Shown here: one piece after another, positions 24,322 through 33,395 of the stretch
Layout: every line of letters begins with the position of its first letter
Numbering within the stretch: position 1 is the first letter of the stretch
Assembly (NCBI RefSeq): GCF_021655115.1
Contig: NZ_PPXY01000044.1
Span: forward strand, 1 to 41,618
Source: Clostridium sp. Cult3
GTDB lineage: Bacteria; Bacillota; Clostridia; Tissierellales; Tepidimicrobiaceae
Length of the DNA stretch: 41,618 nt
Direction of reading: 5' to 3'
Notes under the pieces: model-generated
What the model was told of the DNA's origin: nothing
Database searches by the model: none
The model's input: the letters and a program-made list of their open reading frames with translations, nothing else
Program-made: the position numbers and the translations under genes

Positions 24322-24325
24322 ATAA

Positions 24326-24347
24326 AGGCGGACTTTTACGTCCGCCT
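24326..24347 (+). terminator. Terminator of pepA
   Basis: AGGCGGAC (24326-24333) pairs with GTCCGCCT (24340-24347), GC-rich, directly after the stop codon; only ATTATAA follows, so the U-tract is weak. Confidence 0.75.
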
Positions 24348-24376
24348 ATTATAACCATTGAATTTTCAGAATATTG

Positions 24377-24421
24377 AATAACTTTCTTTTTTGGTGCCTG
24401 GCACCATTTTTGAAAGTTATT
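24377..24421. repeat. 45-nt palindromic element, copy 2
   Basis: The same length, core (GGTGCCTGGCACC, 24393-24405) and outer arms (AATAACTTTC at 24377-24386, GAAAGTTATT at 24412-24421) as copy 1 at 9783-9827, with a symmetric internal mismatch of five T against T. Centre at 24399. The left end of the minus-strand transporter gene runs into it: its stop codon TAA (24419-24417) lies in the element's outer arm. Confidence 0.85.
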
Positions 24422-26069
24422 GATATTTTCTTTTTTGACCAAATAGTTCATCTTTGGTATACATGGCTATTTTATATATGTGATCGGCTATTCTTTCCAG
24501 ATGTCCTACCATATCTATGAATAGTACTCCTGAATCTACATTGCATACTCCTTCGTTAAGCCTTCTTATATGGTTTTCTTGGAATTCTTCGCTCATATCA
24601 TCTACTTTGTTTTCCAGGTCTACAATTTTTCTTATAGTCTCCTCGTCTTTTTCCCTAAGGGTTATCATGGTGTTGTCAAACATTTCAATTATAGTCTCTT
24701 CTATTTCCTTTAATTCACCGATGGCATCGTCAGTAAAGGATAAATTGCCATCTACCTTCTTTTGATACAAAGAAGCTATCTCTATGACCCTATCCCCAGA
24801 TCTTTCAATATTGTTAATACTACTTATCATGGCTGGTACCATGATAGATTGACTTTCTGTCAACTCTTTTCTGGAAAGTTCAACTATGTATTTGGTTAAA
24901 TCCTTCTGCATAATATTTATAGTATCCTCATTGTCAGCTATTGTCGACATCTTCTTCATATCGTCGGTATATATCATATCCATTACATCGATAATCATCT
25001 CTTTTAATATCTCAGTTCCTCTTATCAATTGGGAACGAGAAGCTTGCAATGCTGCTACTGGTGTATCCAACAGCAATTTGTCTAAATATACCTTTTCCTT
25101 ATGGGTTTCATCCTTAGGCCTTATTACCCTATTTAAGAATCTAACATAGTAATCCGTCAAGGGCAAAAATATTAATGCATTTATGGAATTAAATAGTGTA
25201 TGGGAATTAGCAATATATACGGATATATCCCCGTTAGGATGAAAACGAGAAGTAACTCCTACTACAATTTTCATAAATAAGGGTAAAGCTATGCCTGTCA
25301 ATACAACCCCAAATAGATTATAAAAGGTATGAGCCCAGGCAGTTCTCCTTGCATTTATATTCCCTGTCATACTTGCCAACTGAGCAGTAAGGCATGTCCC
25401 TATATTGTCTCCTAGCATTATACATATGGCTGATTGTAAATCTAGTAGTCCCGCTTGGCTTAATACCATTACAAGGCCAATAGTTGCAGCACTACTATGT
25501 ACCATAGCTGTTACAAATGCTCCCAATAATATTCCTACTATTGGAATCGATGCATAGTGAGTAAAGAAATATCTTAGGGATTCACTCTGTTGCATATAGG
25601 GTATTCCACCATTTAATATTTTTAATCCTAAAAACATCATTCCAAAACCCATTAAAGCCTGTCCAATGTTTTTCAATTTTTTATTTTTAAATATATTATT
25701 AATAGCAAAACCTATCCCTAATATGGGAAGGGCAATATCCGTTAGTTTAAATTTAAAACTAAAGGCCATTAGTTGGGCAGTTATAGTAGTACCAATATTT
25801 GCCCCATAAATAATTCCCACAGCTTGAGGAAGATTCATAAGACCAGAGTTTACAAAGCCAACGGTTAATACCGTAACTGCCGTACTACTTTGGACAACCG
25901 CAGTTACCAAAATACCTACTAGAAAAGCACTCCAAACCTTGCCGGTTAAAACCGTCAATATCTTCTTCATGGTCTCACCAGAGGCTTTTTCCAAGCCATC
26001 TCCCATCATATCTACTCCATACATAAGAAGAGCAGTTCCACCGATTACACCAAATATGAGTTCTTCCAT
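24417..26069 (-). CDS. Na/Pi cotransporter family protein with C-terminal PhoU-like domain
   Basis: A 550-residue membrane protein of the NptA/YjbB type. The two halves of the transport domain carry the paired motifs QSSTAVTV (60-67) with GANIGTTITAQL (89-100), and VHSSAATIG with GDNIGTCLTAQL further on. About eight membrane helices end near residue 310, and the cytoplasmic C-terminal part (about 335-540) is a helical PhoU-like domain that probably senses or regulates phosphate flux. Direction of transport (uptake or export of phosphate) is not decided by sequence. GGAGG lies seven bases before ATG 26069. The stop codon is contributed by a palindromic repeat element. Confidence 0.93.
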   Translation of the reverse strand: MEELIFGVIGGTALLMYGVDMMGDGLEKASGETMKKILTVLTGKVWSAFLVGILVTAVVQSSTAVTVLTVGFVNSGLMNLPQAVGIIYGANIGTTITAQLMAFSFKFKLTDIALPILGIGFAINNIFKNKKLKNIGQALMGFGMMFLGLKILNGGIPYMQQSESLRYFFTHYASIPIVGILLGAFVTAMVHSSAATIGLVMVLSQAGLLDLQSAICIMLGDNIGTCLTAQLASMTGNINARRTAWAHTFYNLFGVVLTGIALPLFMKIVVGVTSRFHPNGDISVYIANSHTLFNSINALIFLPLTDYYVRFLNRVIRPKDETHKEKVYLDKLLLDTPVAALQASRSQLIRGTEILKEMIIDVMDMIYTDDMKKMSTIADNEDTINIMQKDLTKYIVELSRKELTESQSIMVPAMISSINNIERSGDRVIEIASLYQKKVDGNLSFTDDAIGELKEIEETIIEMFDNTMITLREKDEETIRKIVDLENKVDDMSEEFQENHIRRLNEGVCNVDSGVLFIDMVGHLERIADHIYKIAMYTKDELFGQKRKYQ

Positions 26070-26117
26070 TTAATTGCCTCCACTATTTTAATTATTAATA
26101 TATTTTTAACATATTAA

Positions 26118-26146
26118 ATTATATAACTAAATCATCCCAATGTAAA
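26118..26146 (-). promoter_or_regulatory. Sigma-A promoter of the Na/Pi transporter gene
   Basis: Minus-strand TTTACA (26146-26141) and TATAAT (26123-26118) with a 17-base spacer, about 50 bases upstream of the ATG. Confidence 0.8.
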
Positions 26147-26163
26147 TGTAAAAACAGTAAAAA

Positions 26164-26190
26164 ACACGCTCCCTTATTAAGGGAGCGTGT
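26164..26190 (-). terminator. Terminator of the DsrE-like gene
   Basis: ACACGCTCCCTT (26164-26175) pairs with AAGGGAGCGTGT (26179-26190); the minus strand continues TTTTTTACTG. A strong intrinsic terminator. Confidence 0.88.
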
Positions 26191-26227
26191 CAGTTTGAAG
26201 ACATATCTCCTAGGACTTTTTATTCCT

Positions 26228-26566
26228 TTACAATGTAATTATCTCATAGCCCTCTTCGATAAACGGGTACATAGCTGGATGTCCATTTAATTCACCTTTT
26301 ATAGGAATACCACATTTTTCATTGTACTCCAATACTCCCATCTTTGCAGAACAAGCCTTGCAAATGGAATCAAACAAGTTTAATTCCTTAGCCTTTTTGT
26401 ATACCTTGTTTTCACTTTCCTCTAGTTCCTTAATCAGTTTGGTTGCTGCCCCTTCCATGATAATCTTGACTTCCATTCCTTTTTCATGCATATCAATAGC
26501 ATTTAACAATATATGCATGAAACACATCTGTTCACCTTGAAAAGCAAAGAAAGCTACCTTTTTCAT
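26228..26566 (-). CDS. DsrE-like small cytoplasmic protein
   Basis: A 112-residue alpha/beta protein beginning MKKVAFFAFQGEQMCFMHILLNA, followed by a second strand KIIMEGAATKLIKEL and then a cysteine pair in DSICKACSAKMGV, the layout of DsrE/DsrF/YchN-like proteins. The cysteine near residue 72-75 is the position used for sulfur handling in that family, but many members have no known role. Single gene with good GGAGGG ribosome binding site and its own terminator. Confidence 0.8.
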   Translation of the reverse strand: MKKVAFFAFQGEQMCFMHILLNAIDMHEKGMEVKIIMEGAATKLIKELEESENKVYKKAKELNLFDSICKACSAKMGVLEYNEKCGIPIKGELNGHPAMYPFIEEGYEIITL

Positions 26567-26691
26567 CCCTATCCCTCCTTGCCTATATTTTATAATGTTA
26601 ATTTTTAGATGTCAAAGCTATTTATATATTGGATAAATAGATAATATTGTGCTAAACTATTTATAAATTAAATCGAAATAGAGGTGGAAAT

Positions 26692-27669
26692 ATGCATAGT
26701 AAAATACGAGTAGGAATAGTTGGATATGGTAATCTAGGTAAGGGAGTAGAGTTAGCTCTAAAGGAGAATCCAGATTTTGAACTAATAGGCATATTTAGTA
26801 GAAGAGGTGCGTCTACTATCGATTCGGATTCAAATATCATACACCTATCCAAGGTGTTGGATTATAAAGATAAGATAGATGTAATGTTTTTATGTGGTGG
26901 TTCAGCCAAGGATTTGCCAGAACAATGTCCATCCCTGGCATATCATTTTAATACCGTAGACAGCTACGACAATCACAAAAATATTCCAGAGTACTTTGAA
27001 ATGGTAGATAAGATTGCAATAGAATCCAATAAGGTTAGTTTAGTCTCCGCAGGCTGGGATCCAGGGCTTTTTTCCATAAGTCGTCTGCTAGCCCAAGCTA
27101 TACTTCCCAATGGTAAGGACTATACCTTCTGGGGCAAAGGAGTAAGCCAAGGCCACTCCGACGCCATTAGAAGGATAGAAGGGGTAAAGAATGCCGTCCA
27201 ATACACCATTCCCGCTGAAGCTGCTATGAAAAAGATAAGATCTGGCGAGACTCCTTATTTGAAAAATGAAGATAGGCATAAAAGGGTTTGTTATGTAGTA
27301 CCTTATGATTTTAAGGACAAGGATAGGATTGAACAGGAGATAAAATCCATGCCCAATTATTTCCTTGGCTTTGATACTACTGTACATTTCATCACCGAAG
27401 AGGAATTGAAAGAAAAACATTCTAAAATGCCCCACGGTGGTTCTGTAATATGTACTGGTACCACTAGAAATAATCACAAACAAGTAATGGAATTTAGCCT
27501 TTCCTTGGAGAGCAATCCAGAGTTTGCATCTTCCGTGTTGGTTGCCTTTGCTAGAGCTGTTTACAGATTGTCTAACGAAGGAAAAAAAGGTGCCTTTACG
27601 GTATTTGATATTCCAATGGCTTACCTTTCACCTAAGTCTGGGGAAGAGCTTAGAAAAGAATTGTTATAA
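26692..27669 (+). CDS. ddh: meso-Diaminopimelate dehydrogenase
   Basis: Catalyses the one-step NADPH-dependent reductive amination of tetrahydrodipicolinate to meso-DAP, for lysine and cell-wall synthesis. The Rossmann motif is VGIVGYGNLG (7-16). Family segments FSRRGAST, FLCGGSAKDLPEQ, HFNTVDSYDNHKNIPEYF, SAGWDPGLFS, WGKGVSQGHSDAIRRI and MPHGGSVICTG are all present. The 325 residues are typical. Start ATG follows GAGGTGG. The gene is alone between the DsrE-like gene and the peptide transporter; a probable promoter lies at about 26625-26655 (TTGGAT, 18 bases, TAAACT). Confidence 0.96.
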   Translation: MHSKIRVGIVGYGNLGKGVELALKENPDFELIGIFSRRGASTIDSDSNIIHLSKVLDYKDKIDVMFLCGGSAKDLPEQCPSLAYHFNTVDSYDNHKNIPEYFEMVDKIAIESNKVSLVSAGWDPGLFSISRLLAQAILPNGKDYTFWGKGVSQGHSDAIRRIEGVKNAVQYTIPAEAAMKKIRSGETPYLKNEDRHKRVCYVVPYDFKDKDRIEQEIKSMPNYFLGFDTTVHFITEEELKEKHSKMPHGGSVICTGTTRNNHKQVMEFSLSLESNPEFASSVLVAFARAVYRLSNEGKKGAFTVFDIPMAYLSPKSGEELRKELL

Positions 27670-27684
27670 AAAAGATCATGAATT

Positions 27685-27714
27685 TAGCCTACCTTTAAAA
27701 ATAAAGGTAGGCTA
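27685..27714. terminator. Hairpin between ddh and the oligopeptide-binding protein gene
   Basis: TAGCCTACCTTT (27685-27696) pairs with AAAGGTAGGCTA (27703-27714) around AAAAAT, between two converging genes. No strong U-tract on either strand, so it may be a messenger-end hairpin as much as a terminator. Confidence 0.65.
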
Positions 27715-27733
27715 GAGGAGTTTTAATGAATAT

Positions 27734-29350
27734 TTATTTATCTAACCAAATATAGGTGTATTCGCCTTCTGATGCTTTGTCACTAGCTTCTGTAGCTGGA
27801 TGACCCTTGATATAGGATTTTACAACTAATTTTGCTCCTTTTTCACTTAAAAATACTACTGGGAGATCTTCTGCAAGTATTTCCTGTATTTCTTGATACA
27901 TAGGCGCTCTATCTTCATTTGTAGTCCCTCTTAAGGCTTCTTTAAACAATTCATCTACTCTAGGATTGCTATATCCACCTATGTTCATTGGAGCATCTGT
28001 AGCAAATCTGCTTTCCATAGCTGATATGTCTGGACCTTGGTAACCACCAAACATAGTTATTTCATAATCATATCCAAACCAAACCTTTTCATCATAAGCA
28101 GGATCATCCATGACATTTATATCCATATCTATTCCTATTTCTTTTAAGTTTTCTTTAACTACTTCTGCCACATCATCATTACCAGGGAATAAGTCCATAG
28201 TTGTTGAGAAATATATTCCATTTTCATCAGCTTCATATCCAGCTTCTTCTAACAATGTTCTTGCTTTTTCTACATCTCTTTCTGGTAATTTTACATCTTT
28301 GTTTAATGCCCAATCATAAAGGGGTGATATGAAGTATTCTGCTTTTTCTCCTACTCCCTTTAAAGCTTTTTCAAATATTTCGTCCCTATCTACACCATAA
28401 GCCACAGCTTGTCTAACCTTTAGATCAGCAAAATTTCCTTCTCTAAGATTGAAATTTATATAGTGTTTATTTGGCCATAGTTTGTTTTTAATTACATAAT
28501 CTGGGTCATCCTCGTATTGCTCTAATTCGCTTAAAGGTACTCCTAGTTTGTTCTCGTCAACCTCTCCACTTAACCATGCTTGGTAAGCAGTATTTTGATC
28601 TGGAATTATAGTAAATACTACTTTATCTAAATAAGGCCCTTCTCCCCAGAAATCATCATTTTTTTCTATGGTTATGGTTTCGCCTTTTTTATGTTCTACA
28701 AATTTAAATGGACCAGTACCTATAGGGTTTTGATTTGCTGGATTTTCAAGCCAATCAGTCCCTTCATATATATGTTTTGGCATTATATAGGTTCCAAACC
28801 ATGCAATAGTTCCAATTATGCCAGCATTAGGTTCTGAAAGTTTAAATTCTACTGTATTTTCATCAGGACATGTAATCTCTTCTACATCTGTAAGAGATGA
28901 TGATGCAAAGCCTTCTTCTTCTATAATCGTATCAAAAGTCCATTTTACGTCTTCAGAACTAAAATCTTCTCCATCATGCCATTTAACATTTTCTTGAAGA
29001 TGGAAGGTTAGAGTCTTACCATCATCTGAAAACTCCCAGTCTTTAGCAATGTCTGGAACAATTTCCTCATTACCATTGATCTTTACAAGTTTGTTAAATA
29101 CATTTTGAATTATCATATAGGCAGCGTCATCAGCTACAGCACAAGGATTATAGGTTTGAGGCTCCCTAGCCATAGCTACGACAAAAGTTCCTCCCTCTTT
29201 AGGACCTTCTTCTTTCTTTTCTTCTACCTCTTCTACTTCATTGGTACTTGTATCCTTTGCATCATTAGTATCTGCATCATTTTTACCACATCCTACAAAC
29301 AAACTGCAGCATAGGACGATTACAAGCAATAAAGACAATTTCCTTCTCAT
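27734..29350 (-). CDS. Oligopeptide ABC transporter substrate-binding lipoprotein (SBP_bac_5)
   Basis: An extracellular solute-binding lipoprotein of family 5. A signal sequence with lipobox LFVGC (cysteine near residue 21) is followed by a spacer rich in Asp/Glu/Lys and the binding domain beginning GGTFVVAMAREPQTYNP. Family markers are NVKWHDGEDFSSEDVKWTFD, GTGPFKFVEHKKGE and the late VRQAVAYGVDRDEIFEKAL. I choose ATG 29350, with GGAGGG eight bases ahead; the longer GTG frame from 29365 begins inside the ribosome binding site. It follows the four transporter genes but is separated by about 115 bases with its own likely promoter. Peptides are the most likely cargo; nickel or other ligands cannot be excluded. 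Confidence 0.93.
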   Translation of the reverse strand: MRRKLSLLLVIVLCCSLFVGCGKNDADTNDAKDTSTNEVEEVEEKKEEGPKEGGTFVVAMAREPQTYNPCAVADDAAYMIIQNVFNKLVKINGNEEIVPDIAKDWEFSDDGKTLTFHLQENVKWHDGEDFSSEDVKWTFDTIIEEEGFASSSLTDVEEITCPDENTVEFKLSEPNAGIIGTIAWFGTYIMPKHIYEGTDWLENPANQNPIGTGPFKFVEHKKGETITIEKNDDFWGEGPYLDKVVFTIIPDQNTAYQAWLSGEVDENKLGVPLSELEQYEDDPDYVIKNKLWPNKHYINFNLREGNFADLKVRQAVAYGVDRDEIFEKALKGVGEKAEYFISPLYDWALNKDVKLPERDVEKARTLLEEAGYEADENGIYFSTTMDLFPGNDDVAEVVKENLKEIGIDMDINVMDDPAYDEKVWFGYDYEITMFGGYQGPDISAMESRFATDAPMNIGGYSNPRVDELFKEALRGTTNEDRAPMYQEIQEILAEDLPVVFLSEKGAKLVVKSYIKGHPATEASDKASEGEYTYIWLDK

Positions 29351-29374
29351 TTTAATTCCCTCCACTTATTTAAT

Positions 29375-29404
29375 ATAGTATTTCATTTATAATATATAGG
29401 TAAA
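29375..29404 (-). promoter_or_regulatory. Internal promoter for the binding-protein gene
   Basis: Minus-strand TTTACC (29404-29399) and TACTAT (29380-29375), 18 bases apart, just upstream of the binding-protein ribosome binding site. It would allow extra expression of the binding protein over the transporter. Confidence 0.45.
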
Positions 29405-29464
29405 CAGCTTACCTTCCCCTTATCACCTCCTGATGTTCTATTGTATGTTAAAAGGTGTAAAACC

Positions 29465-30427
29465 CTACTGCTCTAGGTAGAAACAGCTGACAAAATGCCC
29501 TTTCCCTAGATTTGTCATAGTAGGATATTCCTTTTTACACCTTTCCCTAGCTTTATAACACCTAGGATAAAAATAACATCCGGGCCCCGTATTTACAGGA
29601 GTTGGAGGCTCTCCTTTTATCCTGATTGGTTTCTTTTTGTCCAGAGGATTTATGGAAGCACAGTTGGAAATCAAAACCTTAGTATAGGGATGTTTTGGAT
29701 TATGTATTACATCATCGGTATTTCCCATCTCAACTATTCTTCCCAAATACATCACCCCTACTCTATCGGATATGTAACGAGTAGTGGCAATATCATGGCT
29801 TATAAATATCATTGCCGCCCCACGTTCTTTGGTTAATTCTAGCAGAAGATTAATAATATCCGCTCGAACAGATACATCTAACATGGATACTGGCTCATCA
29901 GCAATTATTAGCTCTGGATTTAATAGCATAGATCTAATTATGGATATTCGCTGAAGCTGTCCCCCAGAAAGCTCATGGGGATATCTATATATGTAATCCC
30001 TCGCTGGTTTCATACCTATATCTTCCATAGCCTTCATGCTGATGTCTATCCTTTCCTTCTTTGAATTCCCTATACCATGTATCTTTAAAGCTGTATTTAG
30101 AATCCTTTGAACATTATCTCTAGGATCAAAGGTATCAAAGGGATTTTGAAATATCATCTGACAACTTCTCCTAAACTGCAATGGGTTTTCTTTTAATATA
30201 TGTTCAGTTATCTCATTTTTAAATCTAATAGTACCTTCTGTTGGTTTTTCAATGCCCACCAACATCTTTCCCAAGGTGGATTTACCACAGCCAGACTCCC
30301 CTATTATTCCTAGGACTTGGCCTTTGTTCATGGTAAAGCTTACTCCATCTACTGCCTTAACTATGGGGCTTTTCTTTTTGAGAAAATACCATTTAGTTAG
30401 ATCCCTTACATCCAATAAGCTAGTCAT
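29465..30427 (-). CDS. Oligopeptide ABC transporter ATPase (OppF/DppF type)
   Basis: A 320-residue ABC ATPase: Walker A GESGCGKST, Q-loop in MIFQNPFDTFDPR, signature LSGGQLQR, Walker B LIIADEPVSMLD and switch histidine in ISHD. The C-terminal oligopeptide/dipeptide extension, with its cysteine-rich end (CYFYPRCYKARERCKKEYP), is the 4Fe-4S-type motif seen in this subfamily. The start is ATG 30427, seven bases from GGAGGT and overlapping the dppD stop by eight bases. It pairs with the ATPase encoded before it to form the NBD heterodimer. Confidence 0.93.
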   Translation of the reverse strand: MTSLLDVRDLTKWYFLKKKSPIVKAVDGVSFTMNKGQVLGIIGESGCGKSTLGKMLVGIEKPTEGTIRFKNEITEHILKENPLQFRRSCQMIFQNPFDTFDPRDNVQRILNTALKIHGIGNSKKERIDISMKAMEDIGMKPARDYIYRYPHELSGGQLQRISIIRSMLLNPELIIADEPVSMLDVSVRADIINLLLELTKERGAAMIFISHDIATTRYISDRVGVMYLGRIVEMGNTDDVIHNPKHPYTKVLISNCASINPLDKKKPIRIKGEPPTPVNTGPGCYFYPRCYKARERCKKEYPTMTNLGKGHFVSCFYLEQ

Positions 30428-31391
30428 CCCATCCACCTCCAACTAGATGACAGGCCACCTTCCAATGCCCAGGAAATTCCACCATCCTTGGCTCCTCTAT
30501 AAAACATTTTTCCATGGCCTTTCTACATCTATCAGCAAATATACAACCCTTATGTTCAACACCTAGATCGGGAAGGAAGCCAGGGATTCCCCTTAGGTCC
30601 TTCCTTTCCCCTGTAAGAGATGGAAAGGAACTAAGTAGCCCTTGAGTATAGGGATGCTTGGGTTTAATCAACACATCCTTTACATAGCCAGATTCCAAAA
30701 GATATCCAGCATACATAACTGCTACCCTATTACAAGTAGATGCCACTACGGAAACATCATGGGTAATCATTATTCTAGTTAAATTCAATCTTTCTTCCAA
30801 CTCCATTATCTCTTCCAGTATCTGCCCTTGAGTAACCACATCCAGAGCTGTAGTAGCTTCATCTAATATCAATAATCTAGGATAATAGATAAGGCTTAAT
30901 GCTATACAAACCCTTTGCATCATACCCCCCGATAGTTCATGAGGATAAAGATCATATACTCTAGGAGACAGGTTTACAAGTTCAAACAGCTCCAATATCC
31001 TTTTCCCTATCTCCTCATCCCTTGCTTCTGGTCTGTGTACCCTATATATGTCCTTCATTTGATATCCAATTTTATGTACTGGGCTTAGGGAGTTCATAGA
31101 TTTTTGGAATACTACTGCAATATCCTTCCATCTTATCTGTCTTAGTTGTTCTTCATCCATCTTCAATATATCTACACCATCAAATATTATCTCACCAGTA
31201 GTCTCCGATACTCCATGGGGCAGTAATCTAAGGATAGCCATGGCAAGGGTGGATTTACCTGAACCAGACTCTCCTACTATTCCAATAGCATCCCTCGAAT
31301 TTACATCTAAGGATACATCCTTAACAGCTCTAATCTCTTTCCCTTCAACTTTATATATTACATTTAAATTATTTATCCTAAGTAGCGTCAT
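30420..31391 (-). CDS. Oligopeptide ABC transporter ATPase (OppD/DppD type)
   Basis: The partner ATPase, 323 residues: Walker A GESGSGKST, signature LSGGMMQR, Walker B LLILDEATTALD, MITHD with the switch histidine and the C-terminal CIFADRCRKAMEKC. I take ATG 31391 as start, with AGGGTGA five bases ahead; GTG 31400 is the only alternative. It begins 11 bases after the dppC stop. Confidence 0.93.
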   Translation of the reverse strand: MTLLRINNLNVIYKVEGKEIRAVKDVSLDVNSRDAIGIVGESGSGKSTLAMAILRLLPHGVSETTGEIIFDGVDILKMDEEQLRQIRWKDIAVVFQKSMNSLSPVHKIGYQMKDIYRVHRPEARDEEIGKRILELFELVNLSPRVYDLYPHELSGGMMQRVCIALSLIYYPRLLILDEATTALDVVTQGQILEEIMELEERLNLTRIMITHDVSVVASTCNRVAVMYAGYLLESGYVKDVLIKPKHPYTQGLLSSFPSLTGERKDLRGIPGFLPDLGVEHKGCIFADRCRKAMEKCFIEEPRMVEFPGHWKVACHLVGGGWDD

Positions 31392-31401
31392 TTTTCTCAC
31401 C

Positions 31402-32244
31402 CTAGTATACCTTGTTTAATTTAGGATCTAGTATTCGGTTTATTCCTTCCCCTATTAGATAAAAGGATAGAACTGTAAACAGAATTGCCATTCCTGAAAA
31501 AGTACATATCCACCATCCACGAGGGAGATAGTTCTTCCCATGGCTTATTATCTGTCCCCAGCTGATAACATTAGGATCTCCTAAGCCTAAAAAGGATAGG
31601 CCAGCTTCAGATAATATGGCTGAGGATACAGCCATAGTAGTATCGGCTATTATGGGGAAGATTCCATTGGGAATAATATGTCTAAACAGTATTCTTCCAT
31701 TGCTTTCTCCTATGGTCTTGGCACTTTTAATAAAAGTTCTTTCCTTTAAAGATATGGCTTGAGCCCGCATCAATCTTGCCGTCCCCGTCCAGCTAGTCAA
31801 TCCTATAACTATAATCACATTTCTTAAGCTACTGCCATAGATGGCAATAATTATCAATATTAAAAAGAAAGTTGGTAGCATTAAAAACATATTCATTATC
31901 TCTGATATCAGCCTATCTACTTTTCCTCCTACATAGCCGGATATTCCTCCTATTAAAGTCCCTACAACGGAAGATATCAAAGCAGCAATAACGCCTACTT
32001 TAATAGATGTTCTAGCTCCATAGACTACCATGCTAAATACATCTCTACCAAGGCCATCAGTGCCAAATAGGTACTGTGACGAAGGTTTAGCAATAAGGTC
32101 ATCATTTAAAGCATAAGGATCATGGGTGGCAATCCATGGGGCAAAAATTGCTACCAATATCAATATAGATAATAAAACCAGTCCAATTTTAAGCTCCTTT
32201 ATGGAATTTATTTTTTTTAATGCCATTTGAAAATCCTTTCCCAT
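31402..32244 (-). CDS. Oligopeptide ABC transporter permease (OppC/DppC type)
   Basis: A six-helix permease of the binding-protein-dependent transport family, about 280 residues. The family marker is GTDGLGRDVFSMVVYGARTS after the first helix, and the EAA-like loop is EAGLSFLGLGDP. Start ATG 32244 (eight bases from GGAG); a TTG at 32250 is in frame. It follows dppB closely. Confidence 0.93.
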   Translation of the reverse strand: MGKDFQMALKKINSIKELKIGLVLLSILILVAIFAPWIATHDPYALNDDLIAKPSSQYLFGTDGLGRDVFSMVVYGARTSIKVGVIAALISSVVGTLIGGISGYVGGKVDRLISEIMNMFLMLPTFFLILIIIAIYGSSLRNVIIVIGLTSWTGTARLMRAQAISLKERTFIKSAKTIGESNGRILFRHIIPNGIFPIIADTTMAVSSAILSEAGLSFLGLGDPNVISWGQIISHGKNYLPRGWWICTFSGMAILFTVLSFYLIGEGINRILDPKLNKVY

Positions 32245-32256
32245 AGTCAAAACTCC

Positions 32257-33222
32257 TTATTCCAATCTAATTCTAGGATCCATAATTGCATACAAAATAT
32301 CTGCAACTATCATAAATATGCATATAGATATGGAGATCACCAAATATATTCCCATCAATAAGGGGTAATCCCTATTGCCTATAGCTTCCATCATCAACCT
32401 GCCCATACCAGGCCAAGCAAAAACCGTTTCCATAATGGCTACCCCGCTTATGGTAAATGCTAAGGATAGACTAAACATGGTAACCGTAGGAATAATAGAA
32501 TTCTTTAGTACATATTTGTTAAATATTCTACTTTCCTTCATACCCGTAGCCCTAAAAGTCATAATAAAATCTTCAGACATAGTATGTAAAACTGAAGATC
32601 TAGAAATCCTAAAGTATATTGGAGCCTGGAGTATGGAGAGGGTACCAACAGGCAATACCATATGTTTAATAACATCTAATATATGTAAAATCCCTTCATT
32701 GTCTGTCCTTAAATCCCGCATTCCCGATGTAGGAAGTAGTTTCAATGTAGATGAAAATATAAGTATGAATATTAAACCTAACCAAAAACTAGGGGTAGAA
32801 TCTAAAACATATGAAATACCACATAGTATTTTGTCAAACTTTGAACCTACCCTTCGTGCTGCCTGAACCCCTAAAATAGTCCCTACTATAAGGGCTATTA
32901 TAGATGAGGTCAGGCCCAATAGAAGTGTAGGATATATCTTTCCCTTTATTAACTTTACTACTGGCTCATTGCTCATATAGGAAAAACCCAGATCCCCCTT
33001 TAACAGATTTTTGATATAATTTGCAAATTGAACTGGTAAAGGCTTGTCCAATCCATATTTAATAGTTAAATGCTCTATTAGCTGTGGATTTGGCTTATCA
33101 GTACCTGCCAAAACCTTAATGGGATTTCCAGGAGCTAATCTAATTAAGAAAAAGGTCACACAAAAGGAAAATATAATAGTTAATATTCCAGTAAAAATAC
33201 GCCTTCCTATATAACCCTTCAT
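32257..33222 (-). CDS. Oligopeptide ABC transporter permease (OppB/DppB type)
   Basis: First gene of the transporter operon, 321 residues with six membrane helices. Starts with the conserved GYIGRRIFTGILTIIFSF, has RLAPGNPI and the internal ISRSSVLHTMSEDFIMTFRATG loop that contacts the ATPases. The periplasm-side loop and end MDPRIRLE are normal. Ribosome binding site GGGGGCAATGGG before ATG 33222. Confidence 0.93.
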   Translation of the reverse strand: MKGYIGRRIFTGILTIIFSFCVTFFLIRLAPGNPIKVLAGTDKPNPQLIEHLTIKYGLDKPLPVQFANYIKNLLKGDLGFSYMSNEPVVKLIKGKIYPTLLLGLTSSIIALIVGTILGVQAARRVGSKFDKILCGISYVLDSTPSFWLGLIFILIFSSTLKLLPTSGMRDLRTDNEGILHILDVIKHMVLPVGTLSILQAPIYFRISRSSVLHTMSEDFIMTFRATGMKESRIFNKYVLKNSIIPTVTMFSLSLAFTISGVAIMETVFAWPGMGRLMMEAIGNRDYPLLMGIYLVISISICIFMIVADILYAIMDPRIRLE

Positions 33223-33260
33223 CCCATTGCCCCCTTTCTATATGGTTCCTTCGCCTTGCT

Positions 33261-33289
33261 AGTATAACATTTAATCTAAAATGTGTTAA
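33261..33289 (-). promoter_or_regulatory. Promoter of the oligopeptide transporter operon
   Basis: Minus-strand TTAACA (33289-33284) and TATACT (33266-33261) are 17 bases apart, about 40 bases upstream of dppB. Confidence 0.75.
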
Positions 33290-33395
33290 ATTGAAATAAT
33301 TTATATGTTTTTAGTTGCTAATAAGCTTAATAAATAGAAAAATTAGTGAAAATCTTTAGAAACCTTTCCCCCTTTAAAAACAAATTCTTCCAATA

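Noticed and set aside
32375-32866. 163-codon plus-strand frame opposite the dppB permease gene
   Set aside because: Antisense to an intact permease, no ribosome binding site.
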